The notes under the pieces were generated by a model. That model ran no database searches, was not told the origin of the DNA, and saw only the letters and a program-made list of their open reading frames with translations. Below, in pieces: positions 1 through 8,255 of a stretch of DNA of 20,458 nt; the stretch's first letter is position 1; every line of letters starts with the position of its first letter. The stretch is from JBLIOB01 sp047639575 (GTDB taxonomy: Bacteria; Bacteroidota; Bacteroidia; Flavobacteriales_D; Parvicellaceae): the NCBI GenBank assembly GCA_047639575.1, contig JBLIOB010000040.1, positions 1 to 20,458 of the forward strand. Reading direction: 5' to 3'. Made by a program: the position numbers and the translations under genes.

Positions 1-1
1 T

Positions 2-2612
2 AGTATTGCAGGAGGATTAATTGCAGGACCTTATTCAGTTACAGTAACCGATGGGAACAACTGTTCAAGCGTTGAGAGTGTTACCATCTCTGAACCAACG
101 GTTTTAATCTCCACGATAGTTACTTCGAGCAATGTAAATTGTAATGGCGGATCAGATGGTTCGGCTCAAGTAGGAACATCAGGCGGAACTGGACCATATA
201 GCTACAGTTGGGATAATGGAGATCTAGACAGTTTAGCAGGAGGTTTAGTAGCAGGAACTTATATCGTAACTACCACGGATGGACAAGGTTGTACCGATAG
301 TGATACGATAACGATCACTGAACCAGCAGCACCATTGAGCACCACAACTGCATCAGTAGATAATCTTTGTTTTGGAGATGCTGGCGGATTAGGAAGTGTT
401 GCAGTGTTAGGAGGAACAGGTCCTTACAGTTATTCATGGAGTCCGATTCCAGGAAGTAATGATACGATTACAGGGTTACAAACAGGAACCTACTATGTAT
501 TAGTAACAGACACCAATGGATGTGCAATAACGGATAGTATTCAGATCAACGACCCAACGTTACTCACAATGACCACCGCTACGTTTGATGTATTATGTAA
601 TGGCGACACGAGTGGATTTGCGAGTGCATCAGGATCAGGCGGAACGATTCCTTATAGCTACAGTTGGAGCAATGGAGATTTAGATAGTTTAGCAAATAAT
701 TTAGGAGAAGGTAGTTACGTAGTAACGATAACAGATTTAAACGGGTGTAGTATAGATAGTACATTAACAGTAAATCGACTTACATTTTTACAGGTATCAA
801 TGAGTCAGACAGATGTAAGCTGCAATGGTTCATCCAATGGCGAAGGAATAGGAACACCAACAGGCGGAACTTTACCATATACATACTTATGGACCAATGC
901 GGATGCAGATAGTATCGCCAATGGAATTACAGCAGGAAGCTATGGTTTAACTGTAACGGATGGAAATGGATGCACCGTAACTGATAATGTAACGATCATC
1001 GAACCACAATCATTAAGTGTATCCTTTACTCAGACAGATGTAAGTTGTAATAGCGGATCAGACGGACAGGGATCAGGGTTAGTAAGTGGCGGAACATTAC
1101 CATATAGTTATTTATGGAGTAGTGGAAGTACAGATAGTACCTCATTAGGGCTGATAGCTGGCACCTACACATTAACTACCACTGACGCTCAAGGGTGTGT
1201 ATTAATTGATAGTATTACGATTACAGAACCTCCAGTTTTAGATCAGTCGTTTACGATTAATCACGTGGACTGTTTCGGAGGAAATGAAGGATATATAGTT
1301 AGCAATGTAACTGGAGGGACTCCTGGGTTCACATATCTGTGGTCTAATGGAAATGGAGGTGACTCGATATCATTACTAAATTCTGGATTTTATTCTATCA
1401 TCATTACTGATGCGAAGAACTGTGTAGTCAATGATACAATAGAATTGACTCAGCCGGCCGCTGAATTAAGTTTGGTATTTAATGTGTCTGATGTATTATG
1501 CTTTGGAGGAAATACGGGTGATGTAGAAGCGGTTGTTTCAGGAGGTACTACACCATATCAATATTTATGGAACACAACTGCCACGGATTCATTGATTACG
1601 GGATTAATTAGCAATACATATTCGGTTGATGTCACTGATGGAAATGGATGTAGTATTTCTTCGACAGTTTTTGTAAATGAGCCACCTGCGTTAATTACCC
1701 AGTTTAGTAATGTAGGGAATACATTCTGTGAGCTGCCTAACGGGCAGGCAATTATTACTTCTACTGGAGGATTAGGGCCTTATGATATTCTATGGTCAAC
1801 CGGTGATACAACGGCTTTGATTGCAGGAATACTCTCAGGAACGTATACAGTTATAACAACTGACTCAAATGGCTGTGTCAATAATGATACGGTTACAATT
1901 ACAAATATTCCATCGCCTGTTGTAACAATAACGTCATCTTCAAATGTATCTTGTTTTGGCGGGAACGATGGCGAAGCAACAGCGTCTGGATCGCTTGGGT
2001 CTTTGCTATATTCATATATGTGGGCTCCTAGTGGTAATTCAAATGCTACAGCAACTAATCTTTTCGCTGGAAACCATATTGTTACATTAACGGATGGAAA
2101 CGGTTGTACTTCTAATGATACTATCGTAATTACAGAAGCGCCAATACTGTCAATTAGCGTAGACACAGTTCTTTCAGTAATTTGTTTTGGAGAATCTAAT
2201 GGTGAAGCTGGAGTTGGAGTCGTTGGAGGAACAGGAGCCTATTCTTATTCTTGGTCTAACGCTGATACTACCGCTTACATAGATAGTCTGCAAATAGGAT
2301 TTTACACGGTAACTGTTACTGATTCTCTTGGCTGCGTTATCAGTGAAAATGTTGTAATTCCGCAACCACCAGAATTAATTGCAACTATGGGTGTTGTTAC
2401 AAATGAAACTTGTATCGGAAACTTCGATGGGACAGCTTCTGTGTTGGTTTCAGGAGGTACGCCAAGTTTTGTCTATGTCTGGAGTACGGTTCCAGTCCAA
2501 AACAGTATTATGGCAATAGACTTAGCTCCAGGAACGTATCAAGTGGAAGTAACCGATGCGAACGGCTGTACAGATACTACATCTGCTGTAATCGGATCAC
2601 CAAACCCTGTAA
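2..2612 (+). repeat. Array of SprB-type coding repeats (11 complete, 1 partial)
   Basis: Tandem in-frame repeats of roughly 220-235 bases encode the adhesin stalk. Cys-containing starts recur at VNCNG, NLCFG, VLCNG, VSCNG, VSCNS, VDCFG, VLCFG, TFCEL, VSCFG, VICFG and ETCIG. Copies before about base 1240 share nearly identical DNA stretches, for example tatagctacagttgg at about 201 and 653 and cagacagatgtaag at about 808 and 1032. Later copies keep the protein pattern but differ more in codons. Confidence 0.9.
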
Positions 2613-3868
2613 TTACTACAGCGGTTATTGGAGATACAATTTGTTATGGTGATAGCATAAGTATTACTGCAACGGCCACAGGCGGGACGGGATCTTATGT
2701 TTATTACTGGGGTAGTACATTCGGAGTGATGGATACGTTAACCGTTACTCCATTCGTAAGCGCTGTCTATGAAGTCAATGCAATTGATTTTAATGGCTGT
2801 GTCGGTACAACTGATTCGGTAGTTGTTGGGGTAGAATCATTATTCCAAGGTGATTTAGTGGTATTTGCAAATTCACCTATCTGTCCGGGAAATAGTTCTC
2901 TGGTCTATGCTGAAGTTAATAATGACAGCATAGGAACACTTAATTATTCATGGAATCAAGGATTGGGGCCAGGTGCCGGATCGTTCCAGGTTTATCCTAC
3001 AGCTCCAACAATGTACGTAGTTTCAGTAACTAATGGTTGTGGTGTAACCGTAACCGATTCGGTGTTCGTAGATTTCAAACCGCTACCAACTGTTAGTTTT
3101 CTAGCGGATTTGTTATTTGGATGTGAGCCTTTAGAAGTGAATTTTACTCAAACATCTTCAACATTAGTCGATTCTATTATTTCCTATGGCTGGGATTTTG
3201 GAGATGGAGGGACATCAACTTCGGCCGATCCGACTTATGTTTTTAATACGCCCGGGGTATATGATGTAACATTAACGGTGAGCACCAATGCAGGATGTAC
3301 CACGATCGTTACTGATTCTTCCTTGATAGAAGTGTATGAAGCCCCTTTAGCAGATTTCACTACAGTAGAAACAGAGTTTTCAACGATTAATAACACTGTG
3401 GAATTTGTAGATCAGTCAATATCAGCGTTCTTTTACGATTGGGACTTTGGAGATGGAAATTCTTCGACACTTATTGAACCATCTAATACTTACGATCCTG
3501 AAGGGTTTTATACAGTCGAATTGATAGTGACTTCAGACCAAGGATGTAAGGATACCGCGGAATTGGATATTGAAATAAAAGAGGATCGCGCTTTTTATGT
3601 TCCCAACACATTCACACCTAACGATGATGGCGTTAATGATGTCTTTTTCCCGCAAGGTATTGGGTTGGAAAAAGGTGGATATACAATGTCAATTTTCAAT
3701 AGATGGGGTGAATTTATCTTTGCAGATAGTTGGGGTATTGGCTGGAACGGTGAGAATAACTTAGGACTTCCTCTGAAAATAGATACTTACGTATGGGTAA
3801 TAGTAGTTCTTGACGTGCAAAATAAAACATCGAAGAGGTACACTGGCCACGTAAATCTTATTCGCTAA
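2..3868 (+). CDS. SprB-repeat surface adhesin with PKD and T9SS type B sorting domain (5' truncated by window)
   Basis: This is the C-terminal 1288 residues of a very large secreted adhesin. The frame is open from base 2, so the real start lies to the left; the TTG near 335 is an internal Leu codon. From the N-terminal side there is one partial and eleven complete SprB-type repeats of about 75 residues (to about base 2610), each with a D/N-V-x-C-N/F-G opening, a GGT-x-PY-x-Y-x-W core and a TD-x-NGC closing motif. Two less typical Cys-containing modules follow (2616-3080), then two PKD domains marked by WDFGDG (about 3085-3345 and 3346-3585). A CHU_C domain ends the protein (about 3592-3865; TFTPNDDGVND, FNRWGEFIF, GWNG, terminal NLIR). 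By family knowledge such proteins are exported by Sec and then the T9SS and sit on the cell surface, as SprB does in gliding. Gliding itself cannot be inferred from this gene alone. Confidence 0.93.
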   Translation, partial: SIAGGLIAGPYSVTVTDGNNCSSVESVTISEPTVLISTIVTSSNVNCNGGSDGSAQVGTSGGTGPYSYSWDNGDLDSLAGGLVAGTYIVTTTDGQGCTDSDTITITEPAAPLSTTTASVDNLCFGDAGGLGSVAVLGGTGPYSYSWSPIPGSNDTITGLQTGTYYVLVTDTNGCAITDSIQINDPTLLTMTTATFDVLCNGDTSGFASASGSGGTIPYSYSWSNGDLDSLANNLGEGSYVVTITDLNGCSIDSTLTVNRLTFLQVSMSQTDVSCNGSSNGEGIGTPTGGTLPYTYLWTNADADSIANGITAGSYGLTVTDGNGCTVTDNVTIIEPQSLSVSFTQTDVSCNSGSDGQGSGLVSGGTLPYSYLWSSGSTDSTSLGLIAGTYTLTTTDAQGCVLIDSITITEPPVLDQSFTINHVDCFGGNEGYIVSNVTGGTPGFTYLWSNGNGGDSISLLNSGFYSIIITDAKNCVVNDTIELTQPAAELSLVFNVSDVLCFGGNTGDVEAVVSGGTTPYQYLWNTTATDSLITGLISNTYSVDVTDGNGCSISSTVFVNEPPALITQFSNVGNTFCELPNGQAIITSTGGLGPYDILWSTGDTTALIAGILSGTYTVITTDSNGCVNNDTVTITNIPSPVVTITSSSNVSCFGGNDGEATASGSLGSLLYSYMWAPSGNSNATATNLFAGNHIVTLTDGNGCTSNDTIVITEAPILSISVDTVLSVICFGESNGEAGVGVVGGTGAYSYSWSNADTTAYIDSLQIGFYTVTVTDSLGCVISENVVIPQPPELIATMGVVTNETCIGNFDGTASVLVSGGTPSFVYVWSTVPVQNSIMAIDLAPGTYQVEVTDANGCTDTTSAVIGSPNPVITTAVIGDTICYGDSISITATATGGTGSYVYYWGSTFGVMDTLTVTPFVSAVYEVNAIDFNGCVGTTDSVVVGVESLFQGDLVVFANSPICPGNSSLVYAEVNNDSIGTLNYSWNQGLGPGAGSFQVYPTAPTMYVVSVTNGCGVTVTDSVFVDFKPLPTVSFLADLLFGCEPLEVNFTQTSSTLVDSIISYGWDFGDGGTSTSADPTYVFNTPGVYDVTLTVSTNAGCTTIVTDSSLIEVYEAPLADFTTVETEFSTINNTVEFVDQSISAFFYDWDFGDGNSSTLIEPSNTYDPEGFYTVELIVTSDQGCKDTAELDIEIKEDRAFYVPNTFTPNDDGVNDVFFPQGIGLEKGGYTMSIFNRWGEFIFADSWGIGWNGENNLGLPLKIDTYVWVIVVLDVQNKTSKRYTGHVNLIR

Positions 3869-3894
3869 CCCTAAATTAGTTAGGCATAATGCGA

Positions 3895-4558
3895 TTACAC
3901 TCGATCACTAAGAACACAAACATCATCTAACTGTTCATGCTCTCATCAATTCACTAAAGGATTTCTGTAATTGAATTTATGGGTGTGGTATAGATTGATC
4001 TTGAATTGATTCTAAAAGCTTTTTTTTTGAAGTTGCTAGACTTCATTTTCTTTCCTTTTCTCCATTGAATTGATCTGCGTAGCCATCGGAAAATAAATAG
4101 ATGGTATCTCCTTTTAGTAATTCTAATTCATGTGTTTTAAAAGAACTTGAATGCTCAAATTGCCCAATCGGCTGTTTATCGGCTTTGATTTCTATCAGTT
4201 CTGCAACAGCCTGTCCGGGAGGCAAGTTTCGATAAATCCATAAAGGATTGTGTGCACCGGCATTCGTAAGCTTTAGTACTCGCACGGAGCAAATGGCAAT
4301 GTCCATCCCGTCTTTTATCGATTCACCGTTATTCGTCACTTGTTTGTCTGAGTTTTGATCTAAGAATTCTTCTATAGCGGCCTCGCGAGTTTTATCTAGG
4401 ATTTCACCTGGATCTCGTAATTTAAATTCGCGAACAGAACGATTCAACGCATTGTTAAAGACTATAGAAACTAATGCTCCAGGAACTCCATGACCCGTAC
4501 AATCAGCTGCAGCAAACAAGATTGAACCTTTGTTTTTTTCTAACCAATAGAAATTATA
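3895..4558 (-). pseudogene. Remnant of SpoIIE/PP2C-type serine phosphatase (C-terminal domain only, frameshifted)
   Basis: The minus strand reads FYWLEKNKGSILFAAADCTG, then HGVPGALVSIVFNNALNR, AGAHNPLWIYRN, IEIKADKQPIG and LFSDGYADQFNG. These are the hallmarks of the SpoIIE phosphatase domain found at the end of Bacteroidota sensor proteins. The usual SGDFYW entry, with a metal-binding Asp, is replaced by YNFYW, and the whole sensor region is missing. The open frame stops at 4043 (TGA) just after DQFNGEKERK. Homology continues in other frames: KGKKMKSSNF, then KLLESIQDQSIPHP after a run of nine A's, and finally EQLDDVCVLSDRV with a TAA at 3895-3897. That last piece resembles the usual EQVDDVCVIGVRI family ending. 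At least three frame changes are therefore needed. The open frame is joined upstream to a DUF1905-like remnant, so the 271-codon ORF over this region (TTG at 4858) is a chimera and not a functional gene. Confidence 0.82.
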
Positions 4559-5019
4559 TTTAATATAGTTAACGATGATCAGTGCTTTTTCGATTCGCTT
4601 GTCCGATGATTTGAACTTAGCAACAAAGTGAATTAGCGTACGCTGTTTGCCAGCCGTAAAGGCATGAAACAAATCATTTCCTTCTGGGTCTAATTTTAAA
4701 AGTTCTTCAAATTCCACAGGTATTTGCATAGCATATTTACTTAAATCTTCTTCTACGCTTATTTCAATGTATTCTAAATGATGAAGCGCCAGTTTCTTTC
4801 TAACTCTTTGTTCATGTTGATAAACCATCCACCTAATCCATCGGGCATCAATCCACAATGCACAACTTGTGCGCCATTTTTAAAATTGCAAATAACCCGT
4901 TTGTTTTTTTTCTCTTTTACAAAAATGTCCGCAATATCATTAGGGATAGGGATAGGGATAGGGATATGAAACCCCCACATTGAATCATCGAAATTTTGAA
5001 GAGTTCCTGTAAATTTCAC
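4559..5019 (-). pseudogene. Remnant of DUF1905/YdeI-like protein gene, frameshifted and missing its 3' end
   Basis: The first frame starts at a GTG (5017-5019) two codons after an in-frame stop. It reads KFTGTLQNFDDSMWGFHIP, then IADIFV, RVICNFKNG and GGWFINMNKEL, the DUF1905 beta-barrel pattern. After MNKEL the frame runs to a stop, but the next frame continues the family pattern exactly: RKKLALHHLEYIEIS, then KYAMQIPVEFEELLKLDPEG, LFHAFTAGKQRTLIHF and DKRIEKALIIVNYIK. Adding one base at about 4801-4804 would restore the frame, so a one-base deletion is the simplest explanation. Intact relatives continue with about 15 residues after the VNYIK-like helix; here the sequence passes straight into SpoIIE coding DNA at about 4558. 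An IP dipeptide expansion near the N-terminus comes from a TAGGGA microsatellite. The family's biochemical role is not well defined. Confidence 0.8.
4941..4966. repeat. TAGGGA hexanucleotide microsatellite (about 4.3 copies)
   Basis: Four perfect TAGGGA units at 4941-4964 are followed by TA. On the minus strand they encode Ile-Pro repeated four times within the DUF1905-like remnant, where relatives usually have one or two such pairs. The unit is six bases, so copy changes keep the reading frame. Confidence 0.9.
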
Positions 5020-5067
5020 AGGCTAAATAGAATTAATAGTTGGAGGTATGCTTACTTGTATTTGTAG

Positions 5068-5898
5068 TTAGTTCAGATGGATTCCATCTTTCTTAATCTG
5101 GATTTTTCTAGATTTATAAAGTGCACCAATAGACTTTTTGAATGTTTTCTTACTCATTCCAAACATAGTTGAAATAAGAGCTGGATCACTTTTGTCGTTT
5201 AATGGCAGAAATCCTTCGTTTGATTCTAGTTTTTCAAGAATCATTTTTGCATTTGGCTCAATATTACTGTATCCAATTTTCTGTAAACTAATATCAATCT
5301 TATTGTCTTCACGAATCAGCTTTACATATCCTTTTCTCCGCTCACCCATCTTTAAATCTGTGAAAACCTCATTGTGGTATACCATACCTAGATGTATTCC
5401 ATTGATGATCACCTTTACTCCAAGGTCGGTTTTACTCCAAATAATTAGATCCACTTCATCGCCCTCTCGAATTTCTAGATCTCGATTGTCTAAATATTTT
5501 GAAATTTTATTCGAGCCAACAAGTCTGTTCGTTTCTTCATCTAAATACAAGAAGATTAAGTAAAAATAATCCTCTTGAAGTTCCTTGTTTTGTTCTCTGA
5601 ATGGGATCAAAAGATCTTTCGCTAATCCCCAGTCCATGAATGTTCCGAACTTAGTATTGCTAATTGCCTTAAGCATTGCAAAATCGTCCAATTCAATTTT
5701 TGGCGTTTCAGTAGTCGCAATAACTCGATCCTCTGAGTCATTGTATATAAAAACTTTTAGATTGTCTTCTACTTTAGTTCCTGGCGGGATATATCGAGTT
5801 GGAAGTAGTACGCTTCTATTTTCCTCATCCTCAAGGTAAGCTCCTTGCTCCAATATTCTGTCAACACGCAGTGTGTTATATTCTCCAATTTTAATCAT
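5068..5898 (-). CDS. CvfB-like S1-domain RNA-binding protein
   Basis: A 276-residue cytoplasmic protein of the CvfB/YitL family, made of S1-type OB folds followed by a winged-helix-like C-terminus. The first S1-like unit (about residues 1-60) begins MIKIGEYNTLRVDRILEQG and has the family pattern VLLPTRYIPPG. A second OB unit follows (about 65-135, GTFMDWGLAKDLLIPFREQ). A further S1-type unit lies at about 145-210 (GVKVIINGIHLGMVYHNEVF, then GYVKLIREDNKIDISLQ). The C-terminal 50 residues (MFGMSKKTFKKSIGALYKSR) match the DNA/RNA-binding helical tail. The length is typical. The ATG at 5896-5898 lies within the end of the upstream helicase gene (8-base overlap), which suggests translational coupling and a shared role in RNA metabolism. 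Characterised members in Gram-positive bacteria affect virulence-gene expression; the role here is unknown. Confidence 0.9.
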   Translation of the reverse strand: MIKIGEYNTLRVDRILEQGAYLEDEENRSVLLPTRYIPPGTKVEDNLKVFIYNDSEDRVIATTETPKIELDDFAMLKAISNTKFGTFMDWGLAKDLLIPFREQNKELQEDYFYLIFLYLDEETNRLVGSNKISKYLDNRDLEIREGDEVDLIIWSKTDLGVKVIINGIHLGMVYHNEVFTDLKMGERRKGYVKLIREDNKIDISLQKIGYSNIEPNAKMILEKLESNEGFLPLNDKSDPALISTMFGMSKKTFKKSIGALYKSRKIQIKKDGIHLN

Positions 5899-7039
5899 CC
5901 TTCTTCTTAGGGTAGGGCATTGTGTAAATTTTATCTTCGATCAATTCCTCAATCTTTTTCATTCCGAACTTTTCTCTGTAATTAACAAATGTCAAAGCTA
6001 CACCAGTCGTATTTGCTCTTGCTGTTCTACCAATTCGGTGTACATAATCCTCTGGTGCTTTTGGCACATTGTAATTGATTACTAGGTTAATCCCTTTGAT
6101 GTCAATTCCTCTACTGATTACGTCTGTAGCTACAAGTATTCTAAATTTCTTCGCTTTGAATTTGCGCATTACTTCTTCTCGTTCAGATTGCTGTAAATCC
6201 GAAGAAATGCCTTCAGCTGATAATTTGTTCTTTCTAAAACTAGCAACTACTTTTTTCACATCTTTTTTGGTGGATGCAAAAATGATCACACTTTTGTACT
6301 CTTCTTTTCCTGTTAAAAGTTCATTGACCAAAGCAACTTTGTAATCATCTTCTACTAAATAAGCTGCTTGTAAAACTCCTTCGGCAGGTTTTGATACAGC
6401 CATCGTAACCTCTTTAGGGTCTGTAAGGATCCGTTTGGCAAAAGATTTAATTTTAGATGGCATAGTTGCACTAAACATTAAATTCTGTCTTTTCTTAGGT
6501 AGGAAAGAAATAATTCGAATTATATCATCGTGGAACCCAATATCCAACATCCGGTCAGCTTCATCCAATATTAAATGAGTTAATCCTGAAAGATCAGCAT
6601 GTCCCATCTGTAAATGGGAAATTAACTTTCCTGGAGTTGCGACTAAAACATCTACACCATCTTCAAGACTTTTTTTAGTCTGCGACCATTCTTCACCACC
6701 AGTTCCTCCATAGAGTGCCATAGAAGATACATTAGTGGTATAGGAGAAACCATCCATTTGTTGGTCAATCTGGATGGCAAGCTCACGAGTTGGAACCACC
6801 ACAAGTACAGTAGTCTTATCTGCTGCCTCACCATTGGCTTTCCGTTTCATTATAGCATTAATAACCGGAAGCAAGAACGCTCCAGTTTTACCAGTTCCTG
6901 TTTGGGCACAGCCAATTAAGTCATCTCCGCCCATTACAATCGGTATGGCTTGTTCCTGGATAGGTGTTGCGTCAATGAAGCCCATGTATCCTAAGGATTC
7001 CATAAGTCCATCTTCAAAACCAAATTCTTCGAATTTCAT
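5891..7039 (-). CDS. DEAD-box ATP-dependent RNA helicase (RhlE-like)
   Basis: A 382-residue helicase core with a very short basic tail (PKKKDD). All motifs are present: Q motif (F6 and TPIQEQ at 25-30), motif I AQTGTGKT at 45-52, Ia PTREL at 83-87, Ib TPGKL at 135-139, II DEAD at 159-162, III SAT at 190-192, IV VIIFAS, V ATDVISRGID, and VI HRIGRTAR at 334-341. It should unwind or remodel RNA duplexes in the cytoplasm, for example in ribosome assembly or mRNA decay. The ATG at 7037-7039 (MKFEEFGF) is chosen over a TTG 21 bases upstream because family members begin at the F-x-x-FGF motif. The stop overlaps the start of the CvfB-like gene, so the two form an operon. Without a longer C-terminal extension the specific RhlE/SrmB/DbpA subclass stays uncertain. 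Confidence 0.95.
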   Translation of the reverse strand: MKFEEFGFEDGLMESLGYMGFIDATPIQEQAIPIVMGGDDLIGCAQTGTGKTGAFLLPVINAIMKRKANGEAADKTTVLVVVPTRELAIQIDQQMDGFSYTTNVSSMALYGGTGGEEWSQTKKSLEDGVDVLVATPGKLISHLQMGHADLSGLTHLILDEADRMLDIGFHDDIIRIISFLPKKRQNLMFSATMPSKIKSFAKRILTDPKEVTMAVSKPAEGVLQAAYLVEDDYKVALVNELLTGKEEYKSVIIFASTKKDVKKVVASFRKNKLSAEGISSDLQQSEREEVMRKFKAKKFRILVATDVISRGIDIKGINLVINYNVPKAPEDYVHRIGRTARANTTGVALTFVNYREKFGMKKIEELIEDKIYTMPYPKKKDD

Positions 7040-7125
7040 TGTTCTAATTTCGGCTCGCAAGGTACAACTATCATTTTAGGCTTACAATTATTGTTTCTAA
7101 ACGATTTATACCACACCTTTAACCT
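7040..7125. other. Divergent intergenic spacer between helicase and pseudouridine synthase genes
   Basis: These 86 AT-rich bases must hold the start signals of both divergent transcripts. I see no full TAnnTTTG box on either strand, so no promoter is assigned. There is no hairpin with a T-run. Confidence 0.5.
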
Positions 7126-8022
7126 ATGTTTTTACTAGCTGAACATACGACCCCTTCCGATATTGAGAAGTTAAGGATTGAAATATTCTGTAGGGAGCTC
7201 TTTGAGACCTGGTTACCATCTAATAAATCAATTAAAAAGGCAATTAAAAAAGGTGCAATACGAGTGAATGGCGATGTTGTGACTACTGCGCATTGGATCA
7301 AGGCTCAACAAGTAATTCAGCTATATGATTTAGAAGAAAATCCACCTAAGTTTTATGAAATGAACCTAAAAGTTATCTATGAAGATGAATTTTTAGCAGT
7401 TATCGTTAAGCCTGCTGGTATAATAGTCAGTGGAAATGAATACAGAACTATTCAAAATGTGATTGTAGGAAAAATCACCAAATCCAATGAAAAAGATGCG
7501 TTAGCCTGGCCTCGCACAGTACATAGACTTGATAAAGGTACCTCTGGTTTGATGATCGTTGCGAAAACAATTAATTCAATGATGAGCTTGAGTGCGCAAT
7601 TCGAGAATAGTCAAGTGAAAAAGACATATCAAGCACTTGTTATGGGGCATGCGCCTGAAGCAGGAGAGTGGAACGAATTACTAGAAAATAAGACTGCAAG
7701 TTCATCTTTTAAAAGACTCGCGTTGGTAAATTCATTAAAAAACGGATCTATTTCTCATCTGGAATTAAAACCTAAAACAGGCAGAACACATCAACTTAGA
7801 ATTCATTGCCAATTAGCAGGTTTCCCAATTTTAGGAGATCAACTGTATGCTGAGCAAACAAAGAAAAATAAAGGATTGTTTTTATGCTCAACGGAAGTTG
7901 AATTTCTGCATCCAGTTTCTAAGCAAGAGCTTCATTTTTCAATTTCTCCTCCAATAAAGTTCCAAGTACAGCTAGAAAGAGAAAATAAAAGGTGGCGTAA
8001 GTTTAACGAGATAGACTCTTGA
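7126..8022 (+). CDS. RluA-family pseudouridine synthase
   Basis: A 298-residue enzyme predicted to isomerise specific uridines in rRNA or tRNA to pseudouridine. The N-terminus carries an S4-like RNA-binding segment (residues about 25-65, SIKKAIKKGAIRVNGD). The catalytic domain starts near 82 (VIYEDEFLAVIVKPAGI) and contains the signature RTVHRLDKGTSGLMIVAK with the catalytic Asp at 136. It continues with KKTYQALVMG, the KPKTGRTHQLRIHC motif and GDQLYA. The length fits the RluA/RluC/RluD group, but the target base cannot be read from the sequence. The ATG at 7126 is preceded by an 86-base divergent spacer from the helicase gene. It is the last housekeeping gene before the adhesin operon. Confidence 0.93.
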   Translation: MFLLAEHTTPSDIEKLRIEIFCRELFETWLPSNKSIKKAIKKGAIRVNGDVVTTAHWIKAQQVIQLYDLEENPPKFYEMNLKVIYEDEFLAVIVKPAGIIVSGNEYRTIQNVIVGKITKSNEKDALAWPRTVHRLDKGTSGLMIVAKTINSMMSLSAQFENSQVKKTYQALVMGHAPEAGEWNELLENKTASSSFKRLALVNSLKNGSISHLELKPKTGRTHQLRIHCQLAGFPILGDQLYAEQTKKNKGLFLCSTEVEFLHPVSKQELHFSISPPIKFQVQLERENKRWRKFNEIDS

Positions 8023-8190
8023 ATGAAACTGCCAATGTTCGTGAATGGCCTGAATCTATACAACCTATTTAATATTAAAGTCATCTTCTATTCAGATGTA
8101 AATGCTGAATAGAGGACTTATCCTTTTGAATATCAAATGCTTAATCTTTTCAAAAAGCACTTTCGTCAACTTAAAAGGTAACTGCATCGA
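8023..8190. other. Intergenic region upstream of the adhesin operon
   Basis: An AT-rich spacer without an ORF. It holds the inverted repeat at 8085-8115 and abuts the TAAATTTG box. I see no riboswitch-like or RNA-gene structure in it. Confidence 0.5.
8085..8115. repeat. Inverted repeat, possible terminator or regulatory hairpin
   Basis: cttctattcag (8085-8095) can pair with ctgaatagagg (8105-8115) to give an 11-pair stem with one G-U pair and a 9-base loop. It lies 62 bases past the pseudouridine synthase stop and about 75 bases before the promoter-like box of the adhesin operon. No clear T-run follows, so terminator function is uncertain. Confidence 0.45.
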
Positions 8191-8198
8191 TAAATTTG
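8191..8198 (+). promoter_or_regulatory. Bacteroidota-type -7 promoter box (TAAATTTG)
   Basis: TAAATTTG is an exact match to the TAnnTTTG -7 element used by the Bacteroidota primary sigma factor. Transcription would begin around 8205. I do not see a convincing -33 TTG at the ideal distance. If real, this box drives the adhesin operon and rules out the TTG at 8196 as a start codon. Confidence 0.5.
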
Positions 8199-8255
8199 AA
8201 TAATAACTGTACTTTTACAATAGAAATTAATTCTAACACAACTAACCCGAAAGCG

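Noticed and set aside
2..2612. Regularly spaced repeats as a possible CRISPR array
   Set aside because: The period is about 225 bases, the repeats are diverged and fully coding, and they match the SprB protein repeat.
335..3868. TTG at 335 as the start of the SprB-repeat protein
   Set aside because: The same frame is open back to base 2 and encodes further SprB repeats, so the TTG is an internal Leu codon.
3870..3884. Hairpin CCTAA-attag-TTAGG as a terminator after the SprB-repeat gene
   Set aside because: The stem has only five weak pairs and no T-run, so it could easily occur by chance in AT-rich DNA.
4043..4858. A 271-residue intact SpoIIE-family phosphatase
   Set aside because: The TTG start is arbitrary, the first 100 residues belong to a frameshifted DUF1905-like gene, the SGDFYW metal site is lost and the C-terminus continues only in other frames.
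4941..4966. Telomere-like repeat (TAGGGA)
   Set aside because: It is only four units long, internal, and inside a former coding sequence, so it is treated as a microsatellite.
5138..5563. Plus-strand ORF opposite the CvfB-like gene
   Set aside because: It is a shadow of a clear family gene on the other strand, with no recognisable motif. The same holds for the plus-strand ORFs opposite the helicase gene.
7040..7125. Promoter boxes for the divergent helicase and pseudouridine synthase genes
   Set aside because: Only partial matches to TAnnTTTG (such as TACCTTGC on the minus strand) were found, which are not enough to support a call.
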